DNA of 64,000 nt from Colletotrichum lupini (taxonomy: Eukaryota; Ascomycota; Sordariomycetes; Glomerellales; Glomerellaceae): contig NC_064675.1 in assembly GCF_023278565.1 (NCBI RefSeq), positions 1,984,001 through 2,048,000 of the forward strand. The letters run 5' to 3'. The position numbers and the translations under genes are program-made. Below the pieces are notes generated by a model, which ran no database searches, was not told the DNA's origin, and worked only from the letters and a program-made list of their open reading frames with translations. Within the stretch, counting starts at the first letter, position 1; every line of letters starts with the position of its first letter. Below are positions 28,201 through 41,300 of this stretch, in pieces.

Positions 28201-28634
28201 AGTAATTAAATAGTCGTTAACTTAGTATAATACCGTTTACTTAACCTTACCTATATTTTTAAGAACTTACGACCTCTTTAATAAGGCGAACGTAGAAAGA
28301 AATATAATATAGCTTATTAATAATAGTTACGAAAAGATCTTAATTAGTAGAGACTATTACTAATCTATTTCTTTATCGTTTTTTAATAATATTTAATCGT
28401 ATTTAGAAACGGTATAAGTTTTAAAATACTCCTCGTTATTATACCTAGGAGGGGTAGCGTCGTCGTTTTTTAGGCCCGTTAACTACGGCGCGTAATATTA
28501 TAAGAATACTAAAAAATAAATTAGAAAAAAGGTAAAATAAATAATAAAAGTAATAAGGAGTAAAATAAGGCTCCCTTATTTAAAAGAAAAGGGAAGAGAG
28601 AAGCGTATAGAGCCTTTATATAATTTAAAAAAGG

Positions 28635-28651
28635 AAAAAAAAAAAAAAAAA
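28635..28651 (+). repeat. 17-nt poly-A run after a purine-rich stretch
   Basis: Seventeen consecutive A residues follow about 130 bp rich in A and G (28,500-28,634). Sequence with better kept CA/TG follows, such as CTGACCTATGC. A genomic poly-A run with a change of character on its 3' side may mark the 3' end of a non-LTR retrotransposon on the plus strand. No LINE reverse transcriptase was recognised upstream, so this stays a possibility only. Confidence 0.35.
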
Positions 28652-31625
28652 GAATAGAAAGGGGAGCAAAGCGCCTTAAGAGCTTATAAGGGCTCTGACC
28701 TATGCTATTAGACTTTCTTTCCTAACTAGCCGTTTTATTTTATCTAAAGTCCGTATTGATTCGGCTTTTTAAATTCGTTTATTATTAGGTCTTAATATAA
28801 ATAATATATCCTTATAAGTTAGTAACGGTATAAACTATTAAAATAAACTATTTTAATAGCTTAAAATACGGTATAATTTACTAAATAGTTTACTCTTCCC
28901 TATTAGATCCGTAACTAAGCTATCGTAAATAACTTCTCTAACTAGTTAATTAACTTAATAATACTATATACGAGACTAATAATAAATTACTATAACTACC
29001 GTACTACCCTAAGTTTACAATAGAGTGCGTTATTCTCTTATTATAAAATATTAAAAACTATATTATACTACTTATTAGCCTATTTCATAAGCTTTAGTAA
29101 TATATTATTAAGTTTAAAAATATTAAAATAAATGCTTAATATATAACGAGGTTCTATCTTTATTATAGCACCTTTTTAGTTTAGTAATAATCTAATTAAA
29201 TACTATAGGAGCGTTTATGTTAAGCTTTAGGGCTACTAGTATTAAGTAAGCTTAGTTATTATACTTACGAATATAGTATAAAGAGGCTTTTTATAATTCG
29301 ATCGTAAATACTTAATAGCTACTATATTGCGGCTACTATATGAGTAAAATATAAATATATCGCTCTTTGAGGGATACTTCCTAGCTCTAGTTACCGTCGG
29401 CTTTTTATATTATTACCGGTTATTAACTACCCGTCTTTACCTAATTAATAAATATATTATTAGATACCTACCGATTTAAATTATTTTATTAATACTTTAC
29501 TTTTCTATAACTCGTTATTAGCGTAACTAAGCATATCTTTTTAAAAGTCCTGCTTATTAATAGCGACATATAGAACCTCTTTTTAAATTTAGTAGTCTTT
29601 TTATATTATTTATTATTACGGGCTAATATTAGTAATGCGGTACTCTATAGTAGTTTTATTTACTTAGAGCGTAGCCTTTAGCAATTATAAAACTCTTTAA
29701 TAATAGAGGCAGATCGGTATTTACGCGTCCTATTAATTATTATTCTTATTCGAAAATATTTAAAAAATATGACGTATAAAACGTTATCCTAAACTAGCCT
29801 CACGGCCGGAGTATACTTATTTTATTTTATAATTAGTAATATTAATATTATAAAAAGCAGACTTTTAGTAAATATAGCTTAGGACTTAAGTATAAATAGC
29901 TAAGAGATATATAAAATAGTAAAGCTAATCCGTAGTTCGAATACTATCTTAGCGCTATATAGCTACGGGCCTATCTCTAGCTAATTTTAAAAACAAGAGT
30001 AATAGCGTATAACTAGGCTAATCTAACTAAGTCTAGATATATATAGAGACTAACTTTACCTTCTATAATTTAGGTTAGCTTTTGGCTATTGAATTTAGAT
30101 TTCGTTCGTTACGTTAATTAATATATACTACTATATAGTACCTATTAGTTTTCTTATTTAATATCTATAGGCGAAATTAGATAGTCTAGGTACGTTACTA
30201 CGACGAAACGTTATTATTAAAACGCTTAGCAAATATTATAATTACGATAAACAAAGGACTTATAATATAGTTATTAAATAAGAAGACGAAATAACTATAT
30301 ACTTAAATAGTCTTAAGTAATAAACTAAAAGATAAGTTTTATTTCTTACTTTTAAGAAGTAATAATTATAGGCTTCTGCGGCGGCTTAAAATTAGTCTTT
30401 ATATACCGTATTTTTTTAACGGGAGTAATTAGCTTTTAACGCGTTAGAAATATAGTTCTATTTTTAAAAGCCGGTTTAAGTTATAACGACGGAGTTCGTA
30501 ATTCTTAGTATAATATTTAACCCCTATTAAAAAGGTTAAAAGTAGTATAATAGTTTCTATTATTATAACTAGAGTTGCGCTAGTTATTAAAAATAGAAAT
30601 AAATAAGAAAAATACGTTATGAACTTTAAAATACTAGCGCTAAATTTAGTACTAAATCTAGTTATAGCTAAGAAAAGTCTTAGATAATAAAAGTAGTCCC
30701 GTTTAAAAAAATAAGGTAAATAATTATATTTAAAAAATATTTTACTAAATAGCCCCGCTAGACGCTAGTACTAGATCGGGCCGTATTTACTTATACTTAA
30801 GCTAAAAACTACTTATAAAACTACTTCTATTTCTTATATCCTTAATTAACTTCTTACTTTTATTCTCTAATTAATAATCTAGGTTTAGTACCCCGGTTAC
30901 TTTATACTTTCGTTATTTAGTCTAGACTTAGTCTAGACCCCGGTTATTAAAAACTAACTACTAGCCGTTTACTTTTTTAAAAACTATAAATATAATATTT
31001 TTTACTAACCCCTATTATAACGCTTACTAAGCGATTTTTTAAAATATAAAAATACTTCTTTCCCTAAAAGTATATAATAGGTCTTTAATATTATTATATA
31101 ATAAGTAATATACTTTTTATTAAGTTATAAACTTATAATAGAGGAGAGGATATTAATAAAAGTTTTAATAAAAAGGTCTCTTTTTATTTAGAATTAAGAG
31201 TTTTTTTAATAAGCTAGGCTCTTAGCCCCACCCTATTACTAAGATAATATTAATTATATATTAATATTACTATATAGTATTAATTATATATTACTTCCGC
31301 TTAATAATATATTTTATCTATTTAAACTTAACTTATATAAGCTAGGCTTATAATTATTTTAACTACATATATATAACTATAATTAAATATACGAGAATAA
31401 ATATTACAAAAGCTAGTTATAGATATTTTAGAATAGTTTTTAATTATACGTTATTACTCGTACTATTATTCCCTATCCTAACTTATATTTTCGTTTATAA
31501 ACTAGTCGCTATAACTATAACTAAAGGTTTATAGAGACCTATTATAATAGGTTTCGGCTTTTTAAATATTAAGAATATTTATAAAAGAGGAAGCGATATA
31601 TATATAAAACTATATAGTAATACTA

Positions 31626-31761
31626 TTAATAATTATTCTAACGATACTAGCCCACGGTTTTTGCGTTTTTTATATATTTTATTAAGCAGATATTCTTAAC
31701 GGTAGTAAAAATAGACTCTATATTTCATTTGATTTTTGTTAATAACTATTCTAACGGTACT
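31626..31761. repeat. 23-bp direct repeat, 113 bp apart
   Basis: The 23-mers at 31,626-31,648 and 31,739-31,761 differ at two positions only, one C/T and one G/A. Both differences are transitions of the RIP type. They could be the edges of a tandem duplication or short repeats within a decayed element's end. Confidence 0.45.
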
Positions 31762-31872
31762 CCCGAGATACTATTTTTTAAGTAATATAAGTAGCGAAAT
31801 TCGGACCCTATAACTTCCTCGTAGTGCTACTTAAGAACCTATCCTTTTTAGTAATAGAGCTAATATAAAGAC

Positions 31873-31925
31873 GTAATAACGGCGTATAATAATATATAAC
31901 GGCGTATAATAGCGTATAATAGTAC
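31873..31925. repeat. Short tandem repeat with GCGTATAATA core
   Basis: Three close copies of GCGTATAATA occur within 50 bp, two preceded by AACG and one by a shorter spacer. It looks like a decayed minisatellite. No function inferred. Confidence 0.5.
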
Positions 31926-34900
31926 GTAAGTACTTAAAATAACGGACGTTACTTACTAAGTATTAAGTAAATAATTAGTTATACTTTAGTAGCTTATTAA
32001 TTATTCTCGTAATTAAAAATAAATAATACTCGCTATTTTCAATATACGATTATGCTTTTAAAGCTCCTATATCTAGTCTCTATTTATAACGATATTATTT
32101 TATTATAATAGCTTTTATTAGAGGTTCTCGTATAATAAATAAAAACCCCCTTCGAGGCTACTCTCGTATATATATAGCCCTATAGCGCTATTAATAATAA
32201 GGAATTTCGGCTATGGATAACTAAAAGTGTATATTATTAGTTAAGTATTATAATAGTTTATAAGTATTACGTTAAGCTCGTATCGAGACATCGCGCAGTT
32301 ATAATAAAATTTAGATTTATTATATATTAAATACTAGCTAAATTAGTATAGCTAGCTACTAGGGCGTTAAAAGGGGCTAAGGGTATTATAATATTACTAA
32401 AAGCTATATAATATAGCACACTAGTTTATTCTTACCTCTTTTATAATATTAGTAAGAACTAGCCGTTTATATTCTACTTAATAGCTTAACGGACCTATAA
32501 GTAGCTTTAAAATACCCTTAGAAATGTTTTTAAGTAGCCGAAATAGTTCGATTAGGGATTATAAACGTAGTAGTTAGTATAGTACGAGCCTCTTAAGGTC
32601 GGGCGGGCGTTATTCTTAGTAATAAAAGGTACTGAAACTCTAAAGTAAATCTAAATATTACGAGTTAAAAACTAATTTAGGTCGTAGCTATATCGTACTC
32701 GTATTATATAATTAAGTAGTGCGCTTAAAAAAGGAAAATTAAAGGTAAGTAGCGTAATAATCCGTTACGGCTATTAACTACTTTTATAACTAACCCGTAA
32801 GCTTAACTAACTAATTAACTTTAATACTTAAAAACATTTCTTTTATTAACTATCTTCCCTAAGCTAGTTCTAGCTTACTATTGCGAGTATATAGTAAGTC
32901 TAGATATAAATCCTTATACTATATAGGGGTTAGCGAAAAGGGATTTATCTTATATTTAAAATACTTCTCTCTTTTTATATAGACGTTTAATATATTATTA
33001 CTAATACAGTCTAGCTTAGTACGGGAGTACTTAGCCTAGAAAAACTTTAAGTTAATAGAGGTGCTCCATCCATAGTTTGGAGTAAATATTAGCTTCGGCG
33101 TAATTACTAATAGGGGTTCTAAGTAGATTAAAAAGCCGGTTCTAGATTACCTAACCTCTTTTATTAAAGATAAAGAGCGTGCCTAAATATATAGGTTAGT
33201 CGTTAAATAACGTATATTATATTTAGTATATATATTTATAAGCTAGGGTTTAATATATACTATATAAGCATTAAAAGCGGCTTATATATCTATGCGGAAA
33301 GAGATTAGAGAGTTAAAAAAGGGTAAAGGCCTTTTCGCGGACTCCTATATATAAAGCCTCGTATATAGACCCTCGTGCTAAAATAGTATTAAGGGTATAA
33401 TACTACGAGTTATAACGGGCCCGTCTTATAAGAATTAGCGCATAAGTAATATATACTACTACTATATTTTCTTTATTCTTTAGCTTAATAACTAGGCTAG
33501 GTTATTTAATATTATCCTATTAAAGAGCTAGGACAATACCTTTTCTCTCTCCCGTATACTATAGCCCGTTAGTAATACGTTCTCACTAATTATTAATATA
33601 ATTATATATTATACTATATAATCTCTATTTAATAATAGCTAGCTAACGTAAGAGTTTTAATAAGCTTATTACGGCTTATTATAGTAAATCCTATAGTAAA
33701 TCCTTAACTAAGGTTTTATTAAAAAGTATGACTATATAATATTACTTATATTAAAAGCCGCGCTTAATTTTTAATGAAATAGTTATATACTCTATATATT
33801 AACATAAAATAATAAAGAAATTCTATTATAAACTTTAGGAGCTATTTAAACGAATCCTTTACTAATGCGTCGAGTATTAGTATAGCGGCTTTTTAAATCC
33901 TTTTATAAAATATAGTTCTTAATACTAATTTTATCTTAGTATAGTTATATAGTAGATAAATAATTTAGTTATAATATTATACGCGCGTATTATTTACCGT
34001 TATAACTTCCTAGCTAACGGGTATATAATATCTCGGGCCGGTTTTTATACTCTATTATTTAAATAAACCCTAATAAGGTATACTTTATACTAATAACTAA
34101 GAGAGCTAAGCGAGTCGGGCATATTTATTACTAAATTCCTCTTATAAATATATACCCTAATACGTATTACGTAGTTAGTATCTAGCTAACTATCCCGTAA
34201 TACGTAGTCTCTAATTTATATATATATTATAAATAATATAATACGCACTTAATTAGTACGAACTAATTATATAAATATAAAGGCTTCGGTATACTTAACC
34301 CTTACTACTAGCTTTTTATAAGTACGTAGCTAATAGCTATTTTTTATATAAATATAAAAGCTCGAGCGCGTTATCCTTAATGCTATTTAAAGGCTATATA
34401 ATAAGTTCTTAATATATTACGGATATAACTAGTTTAGTTTCCTTACTAAATACGGTAATTACTAACGTAACGTTACTATAAGCACTACTTTAAAAAAACC
34501 CCGTCTTTTTCTATTAGCCCGGTTTACTAATATTAATAATAAGTAAAATTACTAAAAAGGGCTTAGTAAGCTAAGGCTAAAGACGTATATAATACTAGGG
34601 CGCAAACGGGCTAAAATATAGCGGTTTTATTAATACTATTATATAACTTACTAACTAAATAAAAAATAAATAAGCGATAATATAATAAAATAAACGTATC
34701 CCTCGTTATTATAACTAAGATAATAGTAACAGTACTCGATTTTATATACGTATTATATATTAAAGAATACGGCTATTTTAATAAAAATAAACCCTGAATT
34801 CTTAGCTAGCGAGAGATTTAGAAGCGTTATAAGATTAATTCATTACGAATAACTAGCCCCTTAGCTTTCGTTTTAAACGTTCTTTCTCATAGCCTTATAA

Positions 34901-36079
34901 TTTTTCCTTAGTAACTTTTTATATATATTATCCTAACTTAAGCCTTAGAATTCTAAATAAAAAAATATCTCCTTATATTTAATAAAGCTACCGTCGTCCT
35001 ATACCGAGCAGGATTAATAACGTAGCTACCCGCTTATATTAAAGTATTTATAAATAGCTTATTATTACGTACCCGAAGACCCTAGCTAGCTAACTTTTAT
35101 ATACCGTAAATACGTAAGCTTTTTAGTTAGTACTCTTTAGGGTGATTTTCGTTTCGCTCTATACTCTTTAAGTAGTTATTATAAAAATTACTTTTTATCG
35201 TTTAGCTATAGTTAGGGACGTTAGTATAATACGGGCCGAGCTACTACTTTTAGGGTTATAAATATATTAATACTTATTCGCTATATCTATATAAAACGTA
35301 CTTAGTTTTAAATATAAAAAGATTACGTCGTTATTAGAGCTATAGCTTAGTAATAAAGTCCTCGTTATTACGGATACTGCGGCTTTTAGTAATATATTTA
35401 TAATAAATAGTAATATACTTTACGTACTAGGCCTTAAGCCTAGATATATAATATTATTATAATAATTCTTATTTAAACTTAATACCGTCGTCCTTATTAC
35501 TAATACTATATTTATTAACTAAGTATTTATAGTTTATAGTTTATAATATATACTAATACGAGGCTATACGAGGATCGCTACTCTAAAAGTTAATATATTC
35601 GACGGGAGGTTAAAAAAGCTCGGATTACGTTAGCTAACCCGTTCTTTACTAATTAAAGTAAGCGGGATTTAGTCTCTTTACCTCTATACTATCTATTTTT
35701 ATAATAATTATATAAGCCGGTTTAAAAAATACTTTAGTTTATACTATATCTAAATATACGATTACTCTTAGGGTATCTATAGAATTAGCCTAAAGTTAAC
35801 GGCTATTTTATTTAAAAAGCTAAGTAAAGGATTAGTATATTAATTATTATTAAAAAAGAGTATATTAAACGAAATAGCGTAATAAAATATTATATTCGTA
35901 ATATACCGACGAAGCGTAGCGGCATAAATTTACTTATAATAGTTATTAGTTATTAAGCCGCCGTTCTAAAAGGTACCGAGGCCGTTAATAAACTAAGGTA
36001 TAAAATAGTTATAGTATTATTAATAGCGTCTCGTAGCACTTAGCTATAGTTATTTTTTATACTATCTAATTATAATATA

Positions 36080-36330
36080 ATAAAAAAAGAGCGAGACGTA
36101 AGAAAAGAAGGGGGAAAAAAAAAAAGGAGAAAAAGAGAGAGAAAAAGAGATAAAGAAGAAGAGATAGAGAAGAAGAAATAGAGAAGAAGAGATAGAAAAG
36201 AAGAGATAAAAAAAAAATTAGAAAAAAAAGATAAAAAAGAAAAAATAAAAAAGAAGAGATAGAAAAGAAGAGAAAGAGAAAAAAAATAAAAAAGGGAAAA
36301 GAGAAAAAATAATAAAAAGAAAATAAAAAG
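36080..36330. repeat. 250-bp purine-only tract with 14-bp repeats
   Basis: The plus strand is almost pure A and G over about 250 bp, interrupted mainly by GATA steps. At 36,156-36,210 four copies of a 14-bp unit like AAGAAGAGATAGAG lie in tandem. The T of each GATA could be a RIP product of C, which would make the parent repeat a GAAGAGACAGAG-type minisatellite. Long polypurine-polypyrimidine tracts can form triplex DNA and slip during copying. No gene covers it. Confidence 0.75.
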
Positions 36331-36707
36331 GATTAGTACGGATTATAGAGTAGCGGTTATATATCGGATATTATAAACCGGATTAGCTATTTAGTTACTA
36401 GAAGCTATAGGCCTTATATAGAACTACGCTAAAAATTATAAATATCTCTTATAAAGCTATATAGTCCCTATTAGCAGTCGTTTTTAAGAGTTTATAATTT
36501 ATATAATCCGTTAGTATTAGGTCGCGGGCTTTAAATAGCCTTAACAGAGACGGGGACGAAAATAAAAAAACGGTAAGGCTATTATAATCGCCGGTCCGCT
36601 AGCCCACTCTGTTATAGCTAATAAAAATATAAGTACTTACGTCTTATATAGTAGTAACCGTTATACTAATTATAGTACTTATTATATCGGCTACTAAGTA
36701 GTTAGTA
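36331..36707. other. RIP-degraded spacer
   Basis: TA-rich sequence between the purine tract and the 80-codon open frame. CA is slightly more common here than average. Nothing recognisable. Confidence 0.6.
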
Positions 36708-36950
36708 ATGCTTTTATTAGAGCTAAATATATCTCGTAAAGCTTTTTTAATATACTTCGATAAGTACTTATTATTAAAGAGAAGTAAGGCTACGGTATAT
36801 ATAATTATAATAAAAAAGGGGATCCGTATTATTAGTTATATAAGAGGGGTTATAATAGGAATAAATAGAACCCGGCGAAGTATAAACGTATTATTTAAAA
36901 GAGACTCGAAGCGGGCAATATACTTATTTACTATTTACTTATTAATATAG
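36708..36950 (+). CDS. 80-codon open frame, probably not a gene
   Basis: This is the only ATG-to-stop frame of any length in the window. Its product of 80 residues is basic and rich in Ile, Leu, Lys and Arg, as expected from AT-rich DNA, and contains no motif I recognise. The sequence just upstream (36,690-36,707) shows no clear fungal start context, and no promoter is visible. It lies in the same RIP-mutated landscape and its codons have the same bias. It may be a fragment of an older coding relic that kept one TG by chance. I regard expression as unlikely. Confidence 0.15.
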   Translation: MLLLELNISRKAFLIYFDKYLLLKRSKATVYIIIIKKGIRIISYIRGVIIGINRTRRSINVLFKRDSKRAIYLFTIYLLI

Positions 36951-37646
36951 AGGGCGCTAGCGTTAATAATACTTATTACGATTAGTTAGCTAGGGGAGTC
37001 GCCCCTATTTATATTATAATAATAATAGTATTTTATAACGTACCTAAGCTCGTCCTAAAGACGATATTAAAGTTTTATTATCCTAAATAGCTAGGTAGCT
37101 TAATATCGTTTTCGAGCTATTTTAATACCTTAAGGGGGTACTTACCCCGCGTCCCGCTATTATTAATATATAAGACCTATACCGACGTAGTATCTAGCTT
37201 TATACGTATTTATATATTAACGTTTTATTTATAAAAAATATACTTAACTATTTTAATAAGCTATAGGTTAGCCGCGCTTATAACGCTAAATATTTTAATA
37301 TAATTTAAATAATAACTATAGCCGTACGTAAGAAAGACCTATAGAGCGCGCTATAAATAAAAATAATATATATTATTAAACCGAAGCTAGACCTAGTTCT
37401 TTATAAAAGTAATAATAAGCTATTAATAAAGTAACGCCGAGGTTTAGGCCGTTACTAACTACCGGAATATACGGGCTATTTAGCCCTCGATTATTTTAAT
37501 AAACTAAAATAGTAAGACGAAGTTAATAAACCCTTTATAGGCGAGGACGGTAGTACTATATACGTTATAATATACGTTTTTATAAAATATTTAAAAAACG
37601 TCGCGCGGGTTAAAAACTGCGGGTCGTTAATAAAGACTAGAAATAA
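36951..37646. other. RIP-degraded DNA leading into a coding relic
   Basis: A frame around 37,540-37,690 reads EDGSTIYVIIYVF and on to GIYREDNNLV without a stop for about 50 codons. It is in a different frame from the relic that follows. It may be the upstream part of the same dead gene, separated by an indel or intron. Otherwise nothing is recognised. Confidence 0.35.
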
Positions 37647-38070
37647 AATATACTTAGGGACGTACGGTATATACCGAGAGGATAATAATTTAGTATAAAG
37701 CTAGAGGTAACAATAGGTATAGTAAACCTCTTTAAGTTATTAACGGAGTCGTAGTACGTAAAAGACCTCGTAAAGTACGTTAATAAATTCGGTATTACTA
37801 AGTTATTGAGCTAAGAGATAGCGAGGAAGTCGAGGGGTAGTATACTAATATTACTAACGTATTTCGCAATATAATAAAAAAGGCTAATAAAATAGGTAGC
37901 TAAAAAAAAGTAGTTAGTAAGTACGTACTTAACCCGTTTCGTTTTTATTATATAAAATAGCTCGTTACTAAATATATCCTAATATAGGGAATTAAAGTAG
38001 TATTAAAAAGACTTAGGTATTTTATTAACTAGGCTAATAATACGGACGCTATAGAATCGTTTAGATACGT
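37647..38070 (+). pseudogene. RIP-killed coding relic, unrecognised
   Basis: About 140 codons in one frame with TAA/TAG only as stops. The best part is 37,701-37,880, for example KDLVKYVNKFGITKLL followed by a likely former Gln and EIARKSRGS. The composition is that of a helical, charged protein. No catalytic motif or domain was recognised. The open stretch ending at 37,690 in another frame may belong to it. A transposon-borne or accessory fungal gene is plausible. Confidence 0.4.
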
Positions 38071-38281
38071 AGGCGTTTATCCTCTTATAAATTAATTATA
38101 ATAAGTAACTACGTACGGAATCCTCTTTATTATTATTTATAACGATTACTAACTAGGGCCGTATTAATAACATAAACGGCGTATTTAGGTTTAGTTATAA
38201 CGTAAAACGCTAGGTAACGACTTCTACGCCACCGATATTATTAATAAAAAAATATATAGTATTAGTAAATAAGAGAAGTAT

Positions 38282-38372
38282 GCGATTATAAATATAATCG
38301 CTAGTTTCTATTATTATAAATAGTATAATAAATAATATAATAAATAGTATTATAAATAGTATAATAAATATA
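38282..38372. repeat. Hairpin followed by AT tandem repeat
   Basis: GCGATTATA and TATAATCGC at 38,282-38,301 form a 9-bp perfect hairpin with a 2-nt loop. From 38,311 to 38,372 an AT-only array with units like TAATAAATAGTAT follows, about four imperfect copies. Both are probably by-products of low-complexity sequence. Confidence 0.5.
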
Positions 38373-41300
38373 GTACTTCTATTATAAGAGATTAATAGCG
38401 GCCTTATTACGACTTTATAATAAAGCGTAGATTTCCTTAGCCTCCCGAGCTACTTATGGAGCGGAACGTTAGTATTAATAATTAGCGTCGGCCTTATATT
38501 AAACGCGCTAATAAGAGCCTTATTAAAATAGATCTTATCGTAGCCCCGGGTCGTATTAAGCTTAGTAATATTTATACTAAGTCTTTATAAGGTAACCTAC
38601 TTAGCTATGTTTTTAATTATTATAAAAATACTCGGGTATTAGCTATTTAAGTATAGTAAACTATTTAGTAATTTCTAAGTACGATCCGAGCTTTTAATAA
38701 TATACGCTTAGTTTTTAATAACTACGCGTAGCTAATTAGTATATTTATAATAAGTTATATTACGTACTAAATAAGGGTTATTAGCTATATTAAATAAACG
38801 AGGTGCGTATTTATTTTATAAGTAATATAAAAAGTAACTTAGAAACTAAAATAGGCTAAGTAAATAGACCTTAGCCCCGACGACTTAAATAAATTTATAA
38901 TCGTTTACGATTTAATTACTAATATTCTAAAGCTATTTACGTCCTAATCTTTATTTAAAATTAAGTATAAGTCTATCCGGCTTTATAAATAAGTATTTTA
39001 ATATATATTAAGAGCGGGAAGATCGGATTAATATATATATTCTTTAGTATCATAATATATTTCTTATTTATTATTTATCTTTTTATTTTTATACTATTTA
39101 GATAGTGGCCCCTCTATACCCCCTAGTACTATAATATACTCTTAGTTTACTAAGATTAAATTTAACTATTAAATCTCTTATTATATAAACGTTTTTAATA
39201 GCGGATTAGAGCCTATATTTATACTCGTTTATATAGGAGTAAACGCTATCGGGGCGCATAATAGTAATATATTATTTACGTCTATTTAATAAAGTTATTA
39301 TTAGCTATAGAGGTAGTTATAGTAGAGCTAGTAAACGTAATACTTATTATCTAGGTTCTAAGCTTATAGCGGATTATATATATATTTTAAGCTATTTTAT
39401 ATTAAAGTAATTAGTATTAGTATAAGATAATTAGTAGAAGTTCCACTTTTAAGCTAGCTCTTCTTAAGTAACGTAAAGCTATTATTAAATAATTAAAATC
39501 TATCGTTACCGTAATTACTTTTAAATATATTTTCTTTTAAGTAATTTTATAAAATAAATACGTAAAATAAAAGAAGTAGTAATATGACGCTAATTTTTTA
39601 TTTATATAATCCCCCTATTCTTTTTTTATAACTCGCTCTGCGATCCGATCGAGGCTTATATATTAGTTAGAATTTTATTAACCCTACGTCTGCGAGCTAC
39701 TAAAGGGAGCCTTTTTATTTTACTCGTTTAAAAGCCTATATAATATAAATTACGACTTAATAAGAAAGACTAGACTATTATAACGCTAGCATAACTCATA
39801 AGCGTACTTTATTTATACTTAGGTTTAAATAAATACTATTTTTTTATCCTTCGCCTCCCTTATTAACCCTTTTAGTATTTTACTTAAACTAGTAATAAAG
39901 TCCGCTTAGCCCTATTACCTTTTTTTTTATATTATAAAGTATAATATAAATAAGTTGCGCATACGTTATTTTCTACTTACTTTTATTTAACTACTTATTA
40001 GCGAACGGTAATAACTTAATAGCTATTTTAGTTAGGTATAAAAAGGCCGGGTCTATACTAAAGCTATAATTTAGCGTACTATATTATATTAGTACTAGTT
40101 ACGGCTAAGATTACTTAGTACCCTAGCCTACGCTCTCGTCCTTATAAAATATATAGTTATATAGTAATTAAGGGGGTTAAGGAGATATATACTTAGAAAG
40201 AAGGAGGGATATATAAATAAGATCTATCGGATCGAGTTATTTACTACTTAACGATAGGTAAGCCCTATATTTAAATTAAATAGTTAAGGTATCTAACTAT
40301 ACTTATAAGCGCTGCTAAATCTAATATAATTACGTATTTAATAAACGCTCTTATTTCGCGGTCTTATTTATAAGCTATAGCTTATTACTTTTCTTATTTA
40401 TAGTCTCCTAGTTATTAATAATATAGTATCTAGCGCTAAAATAAATTCTCTTTAAAAAATAAATATACTTTTTTCGCCGCGCGCTTATTATAAATTAGTT
40501 AATATTAAAGACTAATAAGTAAGAAACTACGAGCTATGCCGGATTTATATTACTATATAACGCTATGTTCTACTTTATTAGTAAGGGGACCCAAGAGTAT
40601 ATTTTATTATTAAATACTTATTTTAATATTAAATAAGAGATTTTAAGAGCTATCCTTAATAAAAAGCCGAATATAAATATTATTATATAGGGCTCCCGAA
40701 CTATATTATAACTAGTAGCCGATTATTATTTCTATATTATTATTAAATATATACTAAAGAAACTTACCCCCTTCCCGGGGCTAAGACCGTACCTTAGTAG
40801 GCTCGCTTTTTAAAAAGTTATAAAAGCCTATTTAACTTCTTAACTAATAGTACTTAAAAAGAACGGCTACCGTTATATTAATAAGCAAACGGCTAAAAAC
40901 GGCTACGGCTCTAAGTATTTAGCCTAGCTTAATATAACGTAAAACGGGCTTTGTGCGTATTATTATTAAAATATAACGGGCTTTTAGGGTTCGTTAATTA
41001 CTATTTATTTTATTATATAATATAAAAAGTACGATTTTACTTTAGCGCCCACAAAGCTAGCGTTATAGCGCCCGAGGAGCACCAATAGTTACTAATATTA
41101 AGTTATTTTTAATTTCCTTTTTTACTAATTTACTATTTATTACTAGTTTGTTATTGGAATTAAATTGTAATAAAGAGACTACTTAGCGAATTACTTATAA
41201 GTAGGGAAGTGGGGCTATAGCTTTACGTAATTAAGGGAGAGACGGGCGAAATTTAGGTGTTTATTATACTAAAAAGGCCTATTGGAAGTACCGCTTACTA

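Larger units (their letters stand above)
25241..36079. other. RIP-degraded DNA, no gene assigned
   Basis: Almost 11 kb of TA-rich decay. Frames near 25.3-25.6 and 26.1-26.4 kb read partly like protein and may continue the zinc-finger relic, but stop density is too high to call. The stretch also holds a poly-A tract at 28,635 and small repeats at 31.6-31.9 kb, listed separately. No LTR pair or RNA gene was seen. Confidence 0.55.

Noticed and set aside
36708..36950. 80-codon ATG-initiated frame as a real gene
   Set aside because: It lies in fully RIP-mutated DNA, has the same AT-driven composition as random frames and no recognisable motif. It is listed only at low confidence.
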